Source: Rhodothalassium salexigens DSM 2132 (lineage in GTDB: Bacteria > Pseudomonadota > Alphaproteobacteria > Sphingomonadales > Rhodothalassiaceae). From it: a stretch of DNA of 64,000 bases. Shown here piece after piece: positions 15,382 to 25,307 of this stretch; position 1 is the stretch's first letter; every line of letters begins with the position of its first letter. The DNA is taken from assembly GCF_004341375.1 (NCBI RefSeq), contig NZ_SLXO01000010.1:1-64000 (forward strand). Direction: 5' to 3'. A program made the translations under genes and the position numbers. The notes beneath the pieces were generated by a model. That model was given only the letters and a program-made list of their open reading frames with translations. It did not search any database and was not told where the DNA came from.

Positions 15382-17622
15382 TGTCTGCGCTGTTCTCGAA
15401 GTTCTGACTCGTACCTCTTAAAGAAATCTCCCTTCAGCTTGTCCGATAATTCACCAACAGTGGCGCGAGCGCGAGCTTCACTGATCTCATAAGACTCCTT
15501 TACTTTCTTCACGACATCCTTGAACACATCGTCTCTCATTCGATTCGAGAGCTTTACGCCCAAGAGGGTCGGGAAGACAGTTCCAAAACTTTTCCGTACA
15601 TCTTCCGTAGAGGGTGAAAGAGCAATGAAGTTAAGCAAGAACTCCGGGCGCATCATATATTGTGCGCCATTCTCTTTTATGGTTTCCGATGTTGCCCGTC
15701 GTACGAGCGTTTCATGGGTGAGCCACCATGTGCGATACCCATACGGATTCGGTTTCTTTGCTTCGCCCAACTCTCGTCGCTTAGCGTAAACGCGTAACAC
15801 GTGAAGAGCATCGTTAAAGGAGAGAATTTCCTCTTTCTCTTTGTCTCGAGCTGGTCCCTTCCGAACGCTGATAATTTTATCCTTCAATTTTTCCAAGTCA
15901 TCGGCGTCAACACCTTGACTCATGTCTGATGCGCTCTCGTAGGAAAATCCAAACTCTTCACAGAGATATCGCCGTAAAGAGTCTTTTCCTGCTTCAGAAT
16001 GCAAATCCTCGTATGTGCAAAACTGCCCCAAATATCTCTTCCACCCGGAGGGTTTCTTCCTCTTTGGTTCATCATCAAAACGTGCATAGAAGTACGACCG
16101 GATCAGGATTCGGTCTATATGCCGGGCAAATTCTCGATTAATGGAGGGCTCTATATCCATGTAGAAATTTTGAAATTCAAAGTCCGCCGCGCGAATATGA
16201 GAAATCACTTCTTCTAGGGCTTTCTCAGTTAGAATAGTTGTTGAGCCTGCGGCTTGGACGATCTTAAAAACGTTCCAGGTAATGCGGTCTTCCTCAGGCA
16301 GGAAATATTCTGATATTGCTCTAATAATTAGGTCCGCACCTATATATAAAAAAGTCTCTAGACATCGTTCGGAAGTATTCTACAATCTTTGGTTCATTTT
16401 TTAGAACAAAAATAAGGGTGTAGGTTCTACTGAGTTTTGATAAATAAACTCGTTCTTCTTCCGTACTCTCGTAGAAGGTGCTTCTCAATACCTTCATAGA
16501 GGTCTCTTTTACGAGTTGCCTCTTGTCGGAACCGACAGACAAGGCCTCCATGGCAGAATCAACATTTTCTGAGATGCTTGGGGTTACATAGTCTTCGGGT
16601 TCCTCTTCCGCGAAGTAGTAGGCCACCTCTAGGCCTTGCTTCTCGAATGTAATTTCGAGCGTGCGATGGCACGTTCCGACAACAAGCTCCATCAGGGCGT
16701 CGGGTTCGTCAGGAATCGTAAACCCTGACACTCTCATCTTGAAAATGTCACTCACTTGGGTCTTTAGAGATTCGTCCTCAACATTTTCCTGTTCAACCAA
16801 GAGACGGGTCTCATAGGGGAGGCAAAATTTATCCTCCTTCTTATGCCATCTAACTTCGCGGCCAGATGTGCCCTGTTTGGAAGAGAGTGCTTTCAAGCGG
16901 TGGTCCATAACCCCCCGTATGAAATGGCGTGCAGCCGGTAAGGCAGCTTCGATCTTCTCGCGAATTTCGTCCCGTGTAACAAAGATACCTTTGTCTGGGT
17001 CAGTCCCCTCCATGGCCCAAAGAATGAGGCTATCGGTTACTGCCTCCAAGAGTTGCGTGTCGCCTCTGCGACGCTCAATTTCCTGGCCCAGGAATACGCA
17101 TAGAGACCGAGCTGGCAAATCCGGAGTATGGCTTAGCAGTGTCGTGCCGCCGATATCCCTCAAGAAAGCGAGTTGCGGGGCGAGGTACGAATTAAACGCC
17201 TGAACCGTTTGGGGAGAGTCATTGATGTGGGAGAGAATGTACTTTTGATCTCTTATCCGCACTCTTAGACTAAGCTCAGCACCCAACAAATCCTCTTCGC
17301 CGTCAATGTCCTGAACGACCACCGATGTGCAGTAGGTCAATTGAGCAGGGGTTCGCCCGAATTCGCGCAGACGACTTACCGTTTTTCGTATCTTTGACCT
17401 TGGTGTCTTTTCGACTGAGGCCTGCCAAAAATGATCAGCGTGGCCCGCGTCGAATACGCCACCTTCCGTGAAGGCGTCTGCCCCACCATCATGTACACCG
17501 CCTAGCGGAACGAAATTCTCGCCCGTCAGGGCGGCGAAGAAGGCGTGGCAGAACTTTTCGAAAGATGCGCCATCGACCCGCTGAAGCGCCATCTCAACTA
17601 GCGGATAACTAATAGTTTCCAA
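15378..17622 (-). pseudogene. Frameshifted restriction-endonuclease-like / PIN-like fusion gene
   Basis: Two minus-strand frames form one gene. The first (17622-16321, 433 aa from a TTG directly after the previous TAA, with AGGAG upstream) contains FEKFCHAFF, GGVHDGGADAF and FWQASVEK, an arrangement like a PD-(D/E)XK nuclease. It ends EYFRTMSRDFFIYRCGPNY. If one T of the T6 run near 16349-16354 is skipped, the frame continues as MSRDFLYIGADLIIRAISEY, through LTEKALEEVISHIRAADFEF, and on to 15378. The second part looks PIN-like (early D, later EE). Together about 748 codons. Whether this is a mutation, a sequencing error or slippage cannot be told here. It probably belongs to the defence cargo, downstream of the type I RM operon. 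Confidence 0.7.
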
Positions 17623-17841
17623 TTAACCACTCCTCATTTCGAAGGGCCATAGAGCGTCAACGCTAAAGGCGGCCCGATATGCTTCATCAAGCAAATGCCG
17701 AACACGGCCTATCAAGCCCTTAACCTGCCATTTTGGCCTAATCCGTCCCAAGAGGTCCGGCACGTTTGATGCGCGCGTCATTTCAACGGATGCCAGGGGC
17801 ATAAGCTCAACGGATGGCAGGGGCATAAGCTCGTTTGACAT
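17623..17841 (-). CDS. Small hypothetical protein upstream of the nuclease/PIN gene
   Basis: A 72-aa product, unrecognised. The N-terminus is a tandem in-frame repeat: ELMPLPSV then ELMPLASV, encoded by two 24-bp units differing at one base. Each unit carries an ATG, so translation could start at several points. The rest (VPDLLGRIRPKWQVKGLIG, VRHLLDEAYRAAF) is helical and basic. Its TAA touches the TTG start of the nuclease/PIN gene, implying translational coupling and a shared function. It lies 41 bp after hsdR. Confidence 0.55.
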   Translation of the reverse strand: MSNELMPLPSVELMPLASVEMTRASNVPDLLGRIRPKWQVKGLIGRVRHLLDEAYRAAFSVDALWPFEMRSG

Positions 17842-17882
17842 TTCTTGGCTCGCTCTCGCTAGATATTGTATTCAGCGGGTAA

Positions 17883-20800
17883 CTAGGATTGGTCTCTAAC
17901 CTCACGCAGTGCCCTGTTAAAGAAATGCTTGGTCGCCTTGTCTCGCGCTTCGGCGTCGGTCAGGACAATGTTGCGCATTTCGTTGTCCCGCTGAAACATG
18001 CGGATTGCGCCCTGGAAAAAGGCATCCCGGAAGGCGGCGTAAACAACGTCTGGCGGGTTGTTGCGAAGCATCTCCGTCATGTCTTCGTCCATGATCTCGC
18101 GGTTGACCTGCTCAAAGCGGATCATGTCGGCTTCGCTAAACTCCGTCCCATGCCGTTCGTTGAAGGCTTTCACAATTTCTGAAAGCTCTTTCTTCTCGTC
18201 CTCGGTGTACGGCTTCGCCCCGAACTCGCTGATAGCCTTGAGGGCTTCAGTGTCTCCTGCTTCTAGTGAAGCACTACCCGCTTCCTTCTGCTCTACCTTG
18301 AAAGCTTGAAGCCGAAGCATGTCCTCGGTGATTTCGATCTCCGGTGGCACTTCACGGTTCGGCAGGAGGCGCGCAAGCCAAGCTCCATAAGATGCGAGCT
18401 TTTCAAGGTCGGTATCTTCTAGGCGGATCACCTGTGCAATAAAGCTATAGAAGCGGCCATAGCTCTTGAGAAGCTGGCGAAACTCTTCCTGCCGCCCTTC
18501 GTCGTCGTCCGCTTCAAAACGACCGACAGCAAGGCGCACCAGACCTTCCAATCGCGCGCGATCTGAACCGCTAAGCGGCCCCTTGAAATAAGTCTGCGCA
18601 AATCGCTCGATCTCGTCCTTGTCGAGGTAGCCGAAGCGATAGAGCCGACCTTCAAGGTCATAGACCTGATTGGGGTCGGACATGGCTTCGACGGTCGTTA
18701 CCTCGTAGAAGGGCTTAAACGCCGTCTGGATGTCCTCGATTGTGTTCTGGAAGTCGAGAATGAAGGTCTGGTCCTTCCCGGCGCGCGTGCGGTTTAAGCG
18801 GGAAAGGGTCTGCACCGCCTGAAGACCAGCGAGCTTGCGATCCACATACATGGCGCAAAGCTTGGGCTGATCGAAACCAGTCTGGTATTTCTCCGCGACA
18901 ATCAGGATTTGATAGGTTTCGGGATACGGTGTGCCGTCTGGCTTGAAACCATCAAAGCGACCCGGAAGCTCTGTTTCTGAAAAGTCGTTGAGGTCCGCCT
19001 CAGTGTAGGTTTCGCCGTCAAGGTCAAGCTCGCCGGAAAACGCGACGAGCGCCTTCAAATTCGTATAGTCCTCATCGCGGATATACTTCTTCACGCCGAA
19101 ATAATAGCGCAGCGCATGTTCACGGCTCTGGGTAACGATCATTGCTTTGGCCTGACCGTTCAGCATCCCCATCACATGGCGGCGGAAGTGCTCGACAATG
19201 ATTTCGACCTTCTGGCCGATAGCGGTGGCATGAAGGTTCGCGTACCGCGCCACTTTTCGCTGACCGCGCCGACCGCTCAGCTCGGGGTCGTCTTCAATCG
19301 TCTTTTCAAGCTGATAGTAGGCTTTGTAGGTCATGTAATTCTGGAGCACGTCCAGAATGAAGCCTTCCTCAATCGCCTGGCGCATCGAGTAGAGGTGGAA
19401 TGGATGCGGCAGGCCGTCCGGCCCCTGCACGCCAAACCGCTCAAGCGTCACGTTGCGAGGGGTGGCGGTAAAAGCGAAGAAGCTGATGTTCGATTGCGGG
19501 CCGCGCGCCTTCTGATATTCGGCGATCAAATCCTCGATGTCATCGCTGGACGTTGCTTCGCGGGTCAGTGCGTCTGTCATCGCTTGGGCGCTCTTGCCGG
19601 ATTGACTTGAGTGCGCCTCGTCGATGATGACGGCGAAATTGCGCTTGCCCTGACCGGACAGCGCTTTGAGGTGATCCGTCGAAAATTTCTGAATAGTGGT
19701 GACGATGATCCGCGCGCCCTTGGCAATGGCATCCTTCAACTGCCGCGATGTGCCGTCGATCTTTTTGACGATGCCTTGTGTCTGCTCGAACTGAGAGACC
19801 GTGTTTTGAAGCTGCCGGTCGAGTACAACACGGTCGGTGACGATAATCGCCGTGTGAAACACCTGATTGTCGTCAGTGTCGTGCAGGTTGATGGCGTGAT
19901 GCGCGAGCCAGCCAATGGTGTTCGATTTCCCTGATCCTGCCGAGTGCTGGACAAGGTAGTTCTTGCCAGCACGGTGAGCCTTCGCGTCCGCCATAATCTT
20001 GCGCACGGCGTCAAGCTGCTGGAAGCGCGGGAAGATCATCACTTCGTTCTTGCCAATGACTTCCAGCGTCATGAATCGACCGATCACATCGATCAGCACC
20101 GCGCGCGAGAAGATTGCCTCACCCCAATCGCCGGAGCGGTAGAGATAGGCGATGCGGTGTTCATCTTCGATATCCGGGTTGCCTGCGCCACCGTCTCGTC
20201 CACGGTTGAACGGAAGGAATCGCGTCTTCCCATTTTGAAGTCGTGTCGTCATCGACACATTGTCTTCGTCGATGGCGAAATGGACGAGTGCCCCGCGCTT
20301 GAAGGTCAACAGCGGCTCGCCAGCCGGGGAGCGATCCTGTTTGTATTGCCGCTCAGCGTGGCGGAAGGTCGTACCAGTAAGAAGGTTCTTGGCTTCAATC
20401 GTGGCGATGGGCAGGCCATTCAGGAACAAAACAACGTCCAGCCGGTTACCGTGTTTCTGGCTGTAAACGACTTCATCCATCACGCTGAGGAGATTGGCTT
20501 CGTATTCGGCAATGCGTTTCGGCTCCAACCCACTCGCCGGGCGGAAGTAGCAAAGCGTAAAGGGGATGCCGGGAACGATCTTGATCCCTTGACGGAGCAC
20601 ATCGAGAAGTCCGCGATCTCTAAGCGCCTTGTCGAGCTGCTTGAACAGCACATCCTCGGCGGAGCCGGTATAGTGCTGCTCCAACTTTTCCCACGCTTCG
20701 GCCTGTGTGGATTTCAGGAAGCGAACCACAAGCGCTCGGTCCAACGCCAGCGCCTTGTCGAAGTGGATTTCCCCTTCATAGCCTAGGCTTTTCTCCGAGC

Positions 20801-20900
20801 CGATGCGCCGGAGATAACCTTGTGTCGAGACAAGCTGTTCTATTAGATGCTCCTGAAGAACATCCTCTTTATGGGCATTGGAGGCAGCATGTTCCGTCAT
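17883..20900 (-). CDS. hsdR: Type I restriction enzyme, R subunit
   Basis: A 1005-aa protein from the ATG at 20900 (MTEHAASNAHKED), which overlaps the mrr-like stop as ATGA. The N-terminal nuclease domain has RLDVVLFLNGLPIATIEAKN, with the ExK catalytic motif. The SF2 motor has Walker A HSAGSGKS, motif II VIIDEAHSSQSG, motif III FFAFTATP, and later QTLSRLNRT. The C-terminal helical part is complete. It translocates and cuts DNA lacking the host modification, in complex with HsdM and HsdS. Length is normal for the family. Confidence 0.95.
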   Translation of the reverse strand: MTEHAASNAHKEDVLQEHLIEQLVSTQGYLRRIGSEKSLGYEGEIHFDKALALDRALVVRFLKSTQAEAWEKLEQHYTGSAEDVLFKQLDKALRDRGLLDVLRQGIKIVPGIPFTLCYFRPASGLEPKRIAEYEANLLSVMDEVVYSQKHGNRLDVVLFLNGLPIATIEAKNLLTGTTFRHAERQYKQDRSPAGEPLLTFKRGALVHFAIDEDNVSMTTRLQNGKTRFLPFNRGRDGGAGNPDIEDEHRIAYLYRSGDWGEAIFSRAVLIDVIGRFMTLEVIGKNEVMIFPRFQQLDAVRKIMADAKAHRAGKNYLVQHSAGSGKSNTIGWLAHHAINLHDTDDNQVFHTAIIVTDRVVLDRQLQNTVSQFEQTQGIVKKIDGTSRQLKDAIAKGARIIVTTIQKFSTDHLKALSGQGKRNFAVIIDEAHSSQSGKSAQAMTDALTREATSSDDIEDLIAEYQKARGPQSNISFFAFTATPRNVTLERFGVQGPDGLPHPFHLYSMRQAIEEGFILDVLQNYMTYKAYYQLEKTIEDDPELSGRRGQRKVARYANLHATAIGQKVEIIVEHFRRHVMGMLNGQAKAMIVTQSREHALRYYFGVKKYIRDEDYTNLKALVAFSGELDLDGETYTEADLNDFSETELPGRFDGFKPDGTPYPETYQILIVAEKYQTGFDQPKLCAMYVDRKLAGLQAVQTLSRLNRTRAGKDQTFILDFQNTIEDIQTAFKPFYEVTTVEAMSDPNQVYDLEGRLYRFGYLDKDEIERFAQTYFKGPLSGSDRARLEGLVRLAVGRFEADDDEGRQEEFRQLLKSYGRFYSFIAQVIRLEDTDLEKLASYGAWLARLLPNREVPPEIEITEDMLRLQAFKVEQKEAGSASLEAGDTEALKAISEFGAKPYTEDEKKELSEIVKAFNERHGTEFSEADMIRFEQVNREIMDEDMTEMLRNNPPDVVYAAFRDAFFQGAIRMFQRDNEMRNIVLTDAEARDKATKHFFNRALREVRDQS

Positions 20901-21931
20901 TGGGCATCCTCCTGCGGTAGATATGCCCAAATCCGTTGCAAGGGCAGGTCAGCGCGAATGCTTTCCGGCAAGCGGTCATAGGTGCGGAACAGCGCATTCA
21001 GGATTTCGTCGCGGCCCCAGAGACGCACACGGAAATAAAGTTCGTTCACACGCTGGCGGACAGGCGGTGTGAAACCGGACCAACTCACGAGAAGTCCGTG
21101 CTCCGCCTGAACATCGGAAATGCAACCAATCAAGCTTTGCAACGTAGGTTGATCGGTGACGAGATCGCCCGACTTGACTTGGACGACGAGGCGCGGACCG
21201 TCGAAGCCAAGCGCGCCTTGACCGGCAACAATATCAATCCCCTTGTCGCTTCCTGGCGGTGAGACCTTGGTCTGATAGCCGTCGGCTTGAAGAATTGCGT
21301 CGATCAGGCGCGTAAACGCATGTCCGACAAAAGCGGAACTGATATGCCGCTCGATTTGGTCGCGCGCCAGCTCAACAAGGTCGATAGCGCTTTCGGTCTC
21401 GGCGTCTTCCTCATCGCCATTGCTTTGCTCAAGGGCGGGCAGAGCGCTGTCGCCCGGATCGCGCCGTGTTTTGACAATTTCTTCAAAGCGGCTGGCGGCG
21501 TTGTTGCGCGAGATTTCGCATATCGTCTGTGACGCCCCCAAGCTGTAGAGCAAGTCCTGCTTCAGGGCATCGCGGGGCAGGTCTGTATGGAGCCATTCAA
21601 CCTTGCGCGCTGGATGTTGTCCCTTAGCGGCGAAAAAGCCGCCCTTGATCCGACCAATGGCTAGTTGCCGCGAAGCTGTCTTGAGAGGTGTGACAGTCAG
21701 ATCGCCTTCGCTTGCCTTGTTGCAAAGTTGATTGAGCTGGACACTCCAATTCTTGAGCGTTCCCGGCTTTTCATCAGGATACGCCGTTTGCAGTTCGGCG
21801 AGGATCGCGGCACGGTCTAGGGCTTCCGTGAAATTGGGCAAGCACCAGCCTGTCGCAAGCTCACCCGTCTCCAATGCGTAGGCTTCCGCCTCGCCATATT
21901 CGCCAAGTCTAACCAGCCAAACCCTTGTCAT
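20897..21931 (-). CDS. Mrr-like restriction endonuclease embedded in the type I RM operon
   Basis: A 344-aa protein. The C-terminal half has an Mrr-type catalytic core: FTRLIDAILQADGYQTK, then GSDKGIDIVAGQG and PRLVVQVKSG (D...QxK, about residues 230-256). The N-terminal half contains AAILAELQTAYPDEKPGTLK and RFEEIVKTRRDPGDSALP, a probable sensor region of unknown specificity. Both ends overlap neighbours (ATGA with hsdS at 21928-21931 and with hsdR at 20897-20900), so it is co-translated with the RM genes. Mrr-family enzymes often cut modified DNA; that activity is an inference here. Confidence 0.85.
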   Translation of the reverse strand: MTRVWLVRLGEYGEAEAYALETGELATGWCLPNFTEALDRAAILAELQTAYPDEKPGTLKNWSVQLNQLCNKASEGDLTVTPLKTASRQLAIGRIKGGFFAAKGQHPARKVEWLHTDLPRDALKQDLLYSLGASQTICEISRNNAASRFEEIVKTRRDPGDSALPALEQSNGDEEDAETESAIDLVELARDQIERHISSAFVGHAFTRLIDAILQADGYQTKVSPPGSDKGIDIVAGQGALGFDGPRLVVQVKSGDLVTDQPTLQSLIGCISDVQAEHGLLVSWSGFTPPVRQRVNELYFRVRLWGRDEILNALFRTYDRLPESIRADLPLQRIWAYLPQEDAQ

Positions 21932-23232
21932 GCGCGCACCTCCCGGATAGACATTTCCTCTTCGATCCGGTCGAGCCGACGATCTGTCTCCTCCTGTCTG
22001 CCCCAGTTCTTGACATTGATCTGCCCAGTTACGGCGGCGGTGATAAGCGCTGAACGGAACTCCTGAAGCAATGCCTCGGCCTTCTTGTTCTTTTCAAGCA
22101 AATTATCTTCGCGGCCCTCTCGGTTAGCGATTTCTTTCAGTAACGCGTCTTGTGTTTCTAGCGGAGGTATCGGCAAACGCATGTCTAGAAACGCGTCGGG
22201 ATACAATCGCAGGCGGGATGAATGGATGCCTTTGCTGCGTCGGGTAGCTTCCGCAATAAATGGTTTAGAACGCACCATCAGATCAACAAACTCTGACCGG
22301 AGCGCATCGGAAATCGGTGAGTAAATGCCGTAAGATGGACTGATGAGGCCGTGCTCTGAGCTAACTCCCATAGCTCCCATCCAGGCCCACATTGTATTGA
22401 TGACCAGTTCACCAGGCGCGACGAGTTTGTAGCCCTCGTTGCTCTCTGCCATGAACATATTTACGTCCTTTTCAGAACGCTTCGTCACACCAGTGAGATG
22501 CGAAACTGTCAGAAGCTCTTCCTCGCCCGTTTTGCTACGTTCTTGGCTTTCCCGAAAGTGGACCTTTGCACGCTCTGCTTTCCAGCCATCAGGCAACGCG
22601 GAGAGCCAAGGTGTGTCACCAGTCGTACCGGTGACGGCCTGCGAGACAATAGCCAAGCGCCGTTCAAGTACGAGCTCGGCAAACTTTGATCTCTTATCGA
22701 TCAGTTCGTCGATGCGGGCGGTTTCACGGTCAAGAAAATCCGCGATGGCCTTTTGGGTGTCGAGGTCAGGGAGAGGGACAGGAAACTCAAGGAGGTCAGT
22801 AGGTGTGAGATTTTGGCGAACACCACCCCCCATGCCATTAAAGATATTGTTCAGATAGGCCCCGTAGAAGAACCAGTAGTAATACCGCGAAAAGGTTAGT
22901 GGGCTAGAAGGCTGAAGTCGAATATAAGCGGGGCTCATGATCCCTCTACGTGGAACATATCCCACGCGACTTGTCTTAATATTCTCAAGGTCGATTAGCT
23001 TAAAAACAAGATCGCTCTCCTCGAATACCTGGTACGTTGAGTAGTCTGAAGACTGCAGGCCCTCGTCATCTTCGAGCGCCCTATCAATGACTCCGCCAAG
23101 CGTCAATGCGAGGCGATGTTTTTCCTCCATACCTCGATTAACTCGTTTGCGGAACCGGAACCGACGCTTCGCAGGGGCTTGGTTCCATGCGTATTTCTCG
23201 GCGAATTTCTCAAGGAAAGTAAGCTCGCTCAC
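21928..23232 (-). CDS. hsdS: Type I restriction-modification specificity subunit
   Basis: A 434-aa protein starting at a GTG that overlaps the hsdM stop (GTGA, 23229-23232). It has two target recognition domains, each followed by the conserved spacer region: FPVPLPDLDTQKAIADFLDR (about 154-173) and MRLPIPPLETQDALLKEIAN near the C-terminus, each leading into a helix. HsdS sets the DNA target of the HsdMS methylase and the HsdMSR nuclease. The two domains differ, so a bipartite asymmetric site is expected. Confidence 0.9.
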   Translation of the reverse strand: MSELTFLEKFAEKYAWNQAPAKRRFRFRKRVNRGMEEKHRLALTLGGVIDRALEDDEGLQSSDYSTYQVFEESDLVFKLIDLENIKTSRVGYVPRRGIMSPAYIRLQPSSPLTFSRYYYWFFYGAYLNNIFNGMGGGVRQNLTPTDLLEFPVPLPDLDTQKAIADFLDRETARIDELIDKRSKFAELVLERRLAIVSQAVTGTTGDTPWLSALPDGWKAERAKVHFRESQERSKTGEEELLTVSHLTGVTKRSEKDVNMFMAESNEGYKLVAPGELVINTMWAWMGAMGVSSEHGLISPSYGIYSPISDALRSEFVDLMVRSKPFIAEATRRSKGIHSSRLRLYPDAFLDMRLPIPPLETQDALLKEIANREGREDNLLEKNKKAEALLQEFRSALITAAVTGQINVKNWGRQEETDRRLDRIEEEMSIREVRA

Positions 23233-25253
23233 GCTGCCACCTCCTTCAGAAGCCCGGCGATGTCGGCTTCGAGCGCTTTAAGCTCTTCATCGATTTCTTC
23301 GAGTGGCCGCGGGGGCACATACTGATAGAAATATCGGTTGAAATTGATCTCATAGCCGACGCGACCAACCTGCTTATCGCGGGCGTCAGTGTGGCTCTCG
23401 TCAACCCAGGCATCGGGCACGAAGGGCTTGACCTCACGCTCCACATACTCCCGCCAGTCTTCATTTAGCGGCACAAGCTCGTTATCGCGTAACTCTGTAT
23501 CGGGCTCGGGGTTGCCATTCTTGTCCGTACAAATATCGGCGTCTTCGTCCCGTTCTGACAAAGCACTCAGGATTGCCTTTTTGATGGGCGCACCGATTTT
23601 GGTGCCTTCCCCTTTCAAGGCTTTTGCCAATGTCCTTTCGAACGCACTACGGTTGGTAAAGGGCGTGCCGGGTAACGTCGCGAGGGCGGCGCGGATAGCT
23701 TCGGCCTCGTCGTCCTCAAGCCTCTGGAACGCTTTCTCGTCTGCCAATCGAGCAATCCGTTCCTCGCTGGCCTGGAAATTCAGCCGCAAGGGGCGCTCGA
23801 CCCGGATTTCCCGATAGCCAAAGTCAGTCGTATTGAAGATTTTGGAGACTTCAGATTCACCGCTCTCGCCATTCAGAAACTCCGCGTAGAGGCGCACGAT
23901 CTCGGCGCGTGCCTCATCTGGGATTTCCCGGCGTTTGGAGCCAAGCGATTTGCGCATGGACTTCCAGAAACGCTCGCCAGAAGCATCAATGAGTTGCACC
24001 TTGCCTTGACGGCTGGCGGGCTTCCGGTTCGTCAAGAGCCAGACATAAGTTTGAATGCCCGTGTTGTAGAAAAGATCAGTCGGCAGAGCGACGATGGCCT
24101 CAACCCAATCGTTTTCGAGCATCCAACGACGGATTTCGCTCTCGCCCGATTGCGCCCCGCCTGTGAACAGGGGGGAGCCATTCATAACAATTCCAATGCG
24201 CGAGCCGTCCTCGTCGTCGCGCATTTTCGAGATCATGTGCTGAAGAAAGAGAAGCTGCCCATCTGAGATGCGGGGCGTACCAACGCCGAACCGGCCTTCG
24301 AAACCCATATTCTCGGCTTCGGCCTTGATAGGGTCTTGATATTTCTTCCAGTCCACGCCGTAGGGCGGATTGGACAGCATGTAGTGGAATTTCTTGCTCG
24401 CGTGAGCGTCCTGGGTGAGTGTGTTGCCGAAGGCGATCTGCTCAGGATCGTGGCCGGTGACGAGCATGTCGGATTTGCAAATGCCGAAAGATTCGTCGTT
24501 CAACTCCTGCCCAAACAGCTCAACGCGGATATTGGGGTTGAAGTCCTTCAGCGCCTCTTCGGTTAGTGCGAGCATACCGCCGGTCCCGCAAGCGGGGTCA
24601 TAGACCTGGCGAATGATGCCGCGTCCAGTGAGCTTAGCGTCGTCGTTGGCGATTAGAAGATCGACGATCAGGCGGATAACTTCGCGGGGAGTGAAGTGCT
24701 CCCCGGCAGTCTCGTTCGACATTTCCGAGAAGCGGCGGATCAGCTCCTCGAACAGGTAGCCCATTTCGAGGTTAGAGACCGTCTCGGGATGAAGGTCGAT
24801 CTCGCAGAAACGCTCGAACACATTCCAAAGAATGCCACCGTCTTTCAGCCGCTTGAGCTGATCCGTGAAGCGGAACTTGTCGAGGAAGATATCCCGGACG
24901 TTCGGCGAGAACTTCGTGATGTAGTCGATCAGGTTTTGGTGAAGCTGGCCGGGTTCTTGGCCCTTCAGGGTGTCGAATGTGAAGCGCGAAAGGTTGTAAA
25001 CCTTTACGTTGCCGCCGACCGCACCGAAAAGGATCATGTCGCGCGTAGCATCGTCGGCGCTATCCGGCAGAGTTTTTTCAGCATCAAGAACGGTTTGTTT
25101 GGACCCCTCTAGCAAGCAGTCAAGTCGCCGAAGCACAATGAAGGGCAAGACCACCTTGCCGTATTCGGACTGCTTGTAGTCACCGCGAAGGATTTCTGCG
25201 ATTGACCAAACGAAAGAGCTTAAGCTCTGAACCTTGGCTGTTGCTCCCGACAC
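23229..25253 (-). CDS. hsdM: Type I restriction-modification DNA adenine methyltransferase
   Basis: A 674-aa protein. The N-terminal HsdM helical domain (FVWSIAEILRGDYKQSEYGK, VVLPFIVLRRLDCLLE) is followed by the N6-adenine methyltransferase core, with motif I DPACGTGGMLA (about 219-229) and motif IV NPPYG (about 297-301). The start is GTG at 25253, with GGGAG 7 nt upstream. It is first in the operon hsdM-hsdS-mrr-hsdR. With HsdS it methylates adenine in the target. Confidence 0.95.
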   Translation of the reverse strand: MSGATAKVQSLSSFVWSIAEILRGDYKQSEYGKVVLPFIVLRRLDCLLEGSKQTVLDAEKTLPDSADDATRDMILFGAVGGNVKVYNLSRFTFDTLKGQEPGQLHQNLIDYITKFSPNVRDIFLDKFRFTDQLKRLKDGGILWNVFERFCEIDLHPETVSNLEMGYLFEELIRRFSEMSNETAGEHFTPREVIRLIVDLLIANDDAKLTGRGIIRQVYDPACGTGGMLALTEEALKDFNPNIRVELFGQELNDESFGICKSDMLVTGHDPEQIAFGNTLTQDAHASKKFHYMLSNPPYGVDWKKYQDPIKAEAENMGFEGRFGVGTPRISDGQLLFLQHMISKMRDDEDGSRIGIVMNGSPLFTGGAQSGESEIRRWMLENDWVEAIVALPTDLFYNTGIQTYVWLLTNRKPASRQGKVQLIDASGERFWKSMRKSLGSKRREIPDEARAEIVRLYAEFLNGESGESEVSKIFNTTDFGYREIRVERPLRLNFQASEERIARLADEKAFQRLEDDEAEAIRAALATLPGTPFTNRSAFERTLAKALKGEGTKIGAPIKKAILSALSERDEDADICTDKNGNPEPDTELRDNELVPLNEDWREYVEREVKPFVPDAWVDESHTDARDKQVGRVGYEINFNRYFYQYVPPRPLEEIDEELKALEADIAGLLKEVAA

Positions 25254-25307
25254 CCCTGAACTCCCTCGTTATCGGTTGCCCGAAATGGGCTTACATAGAA
25301 TTTCGAT

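Noticed and set aside
16340-16360. Programmed frameshifting in the nuclease/PIN gene
   Set aside because: The needed shift is +1, the T6 run is short for polymerase slippage, and no stimulatory structure is evident; a mutation or base-call error is simpler.
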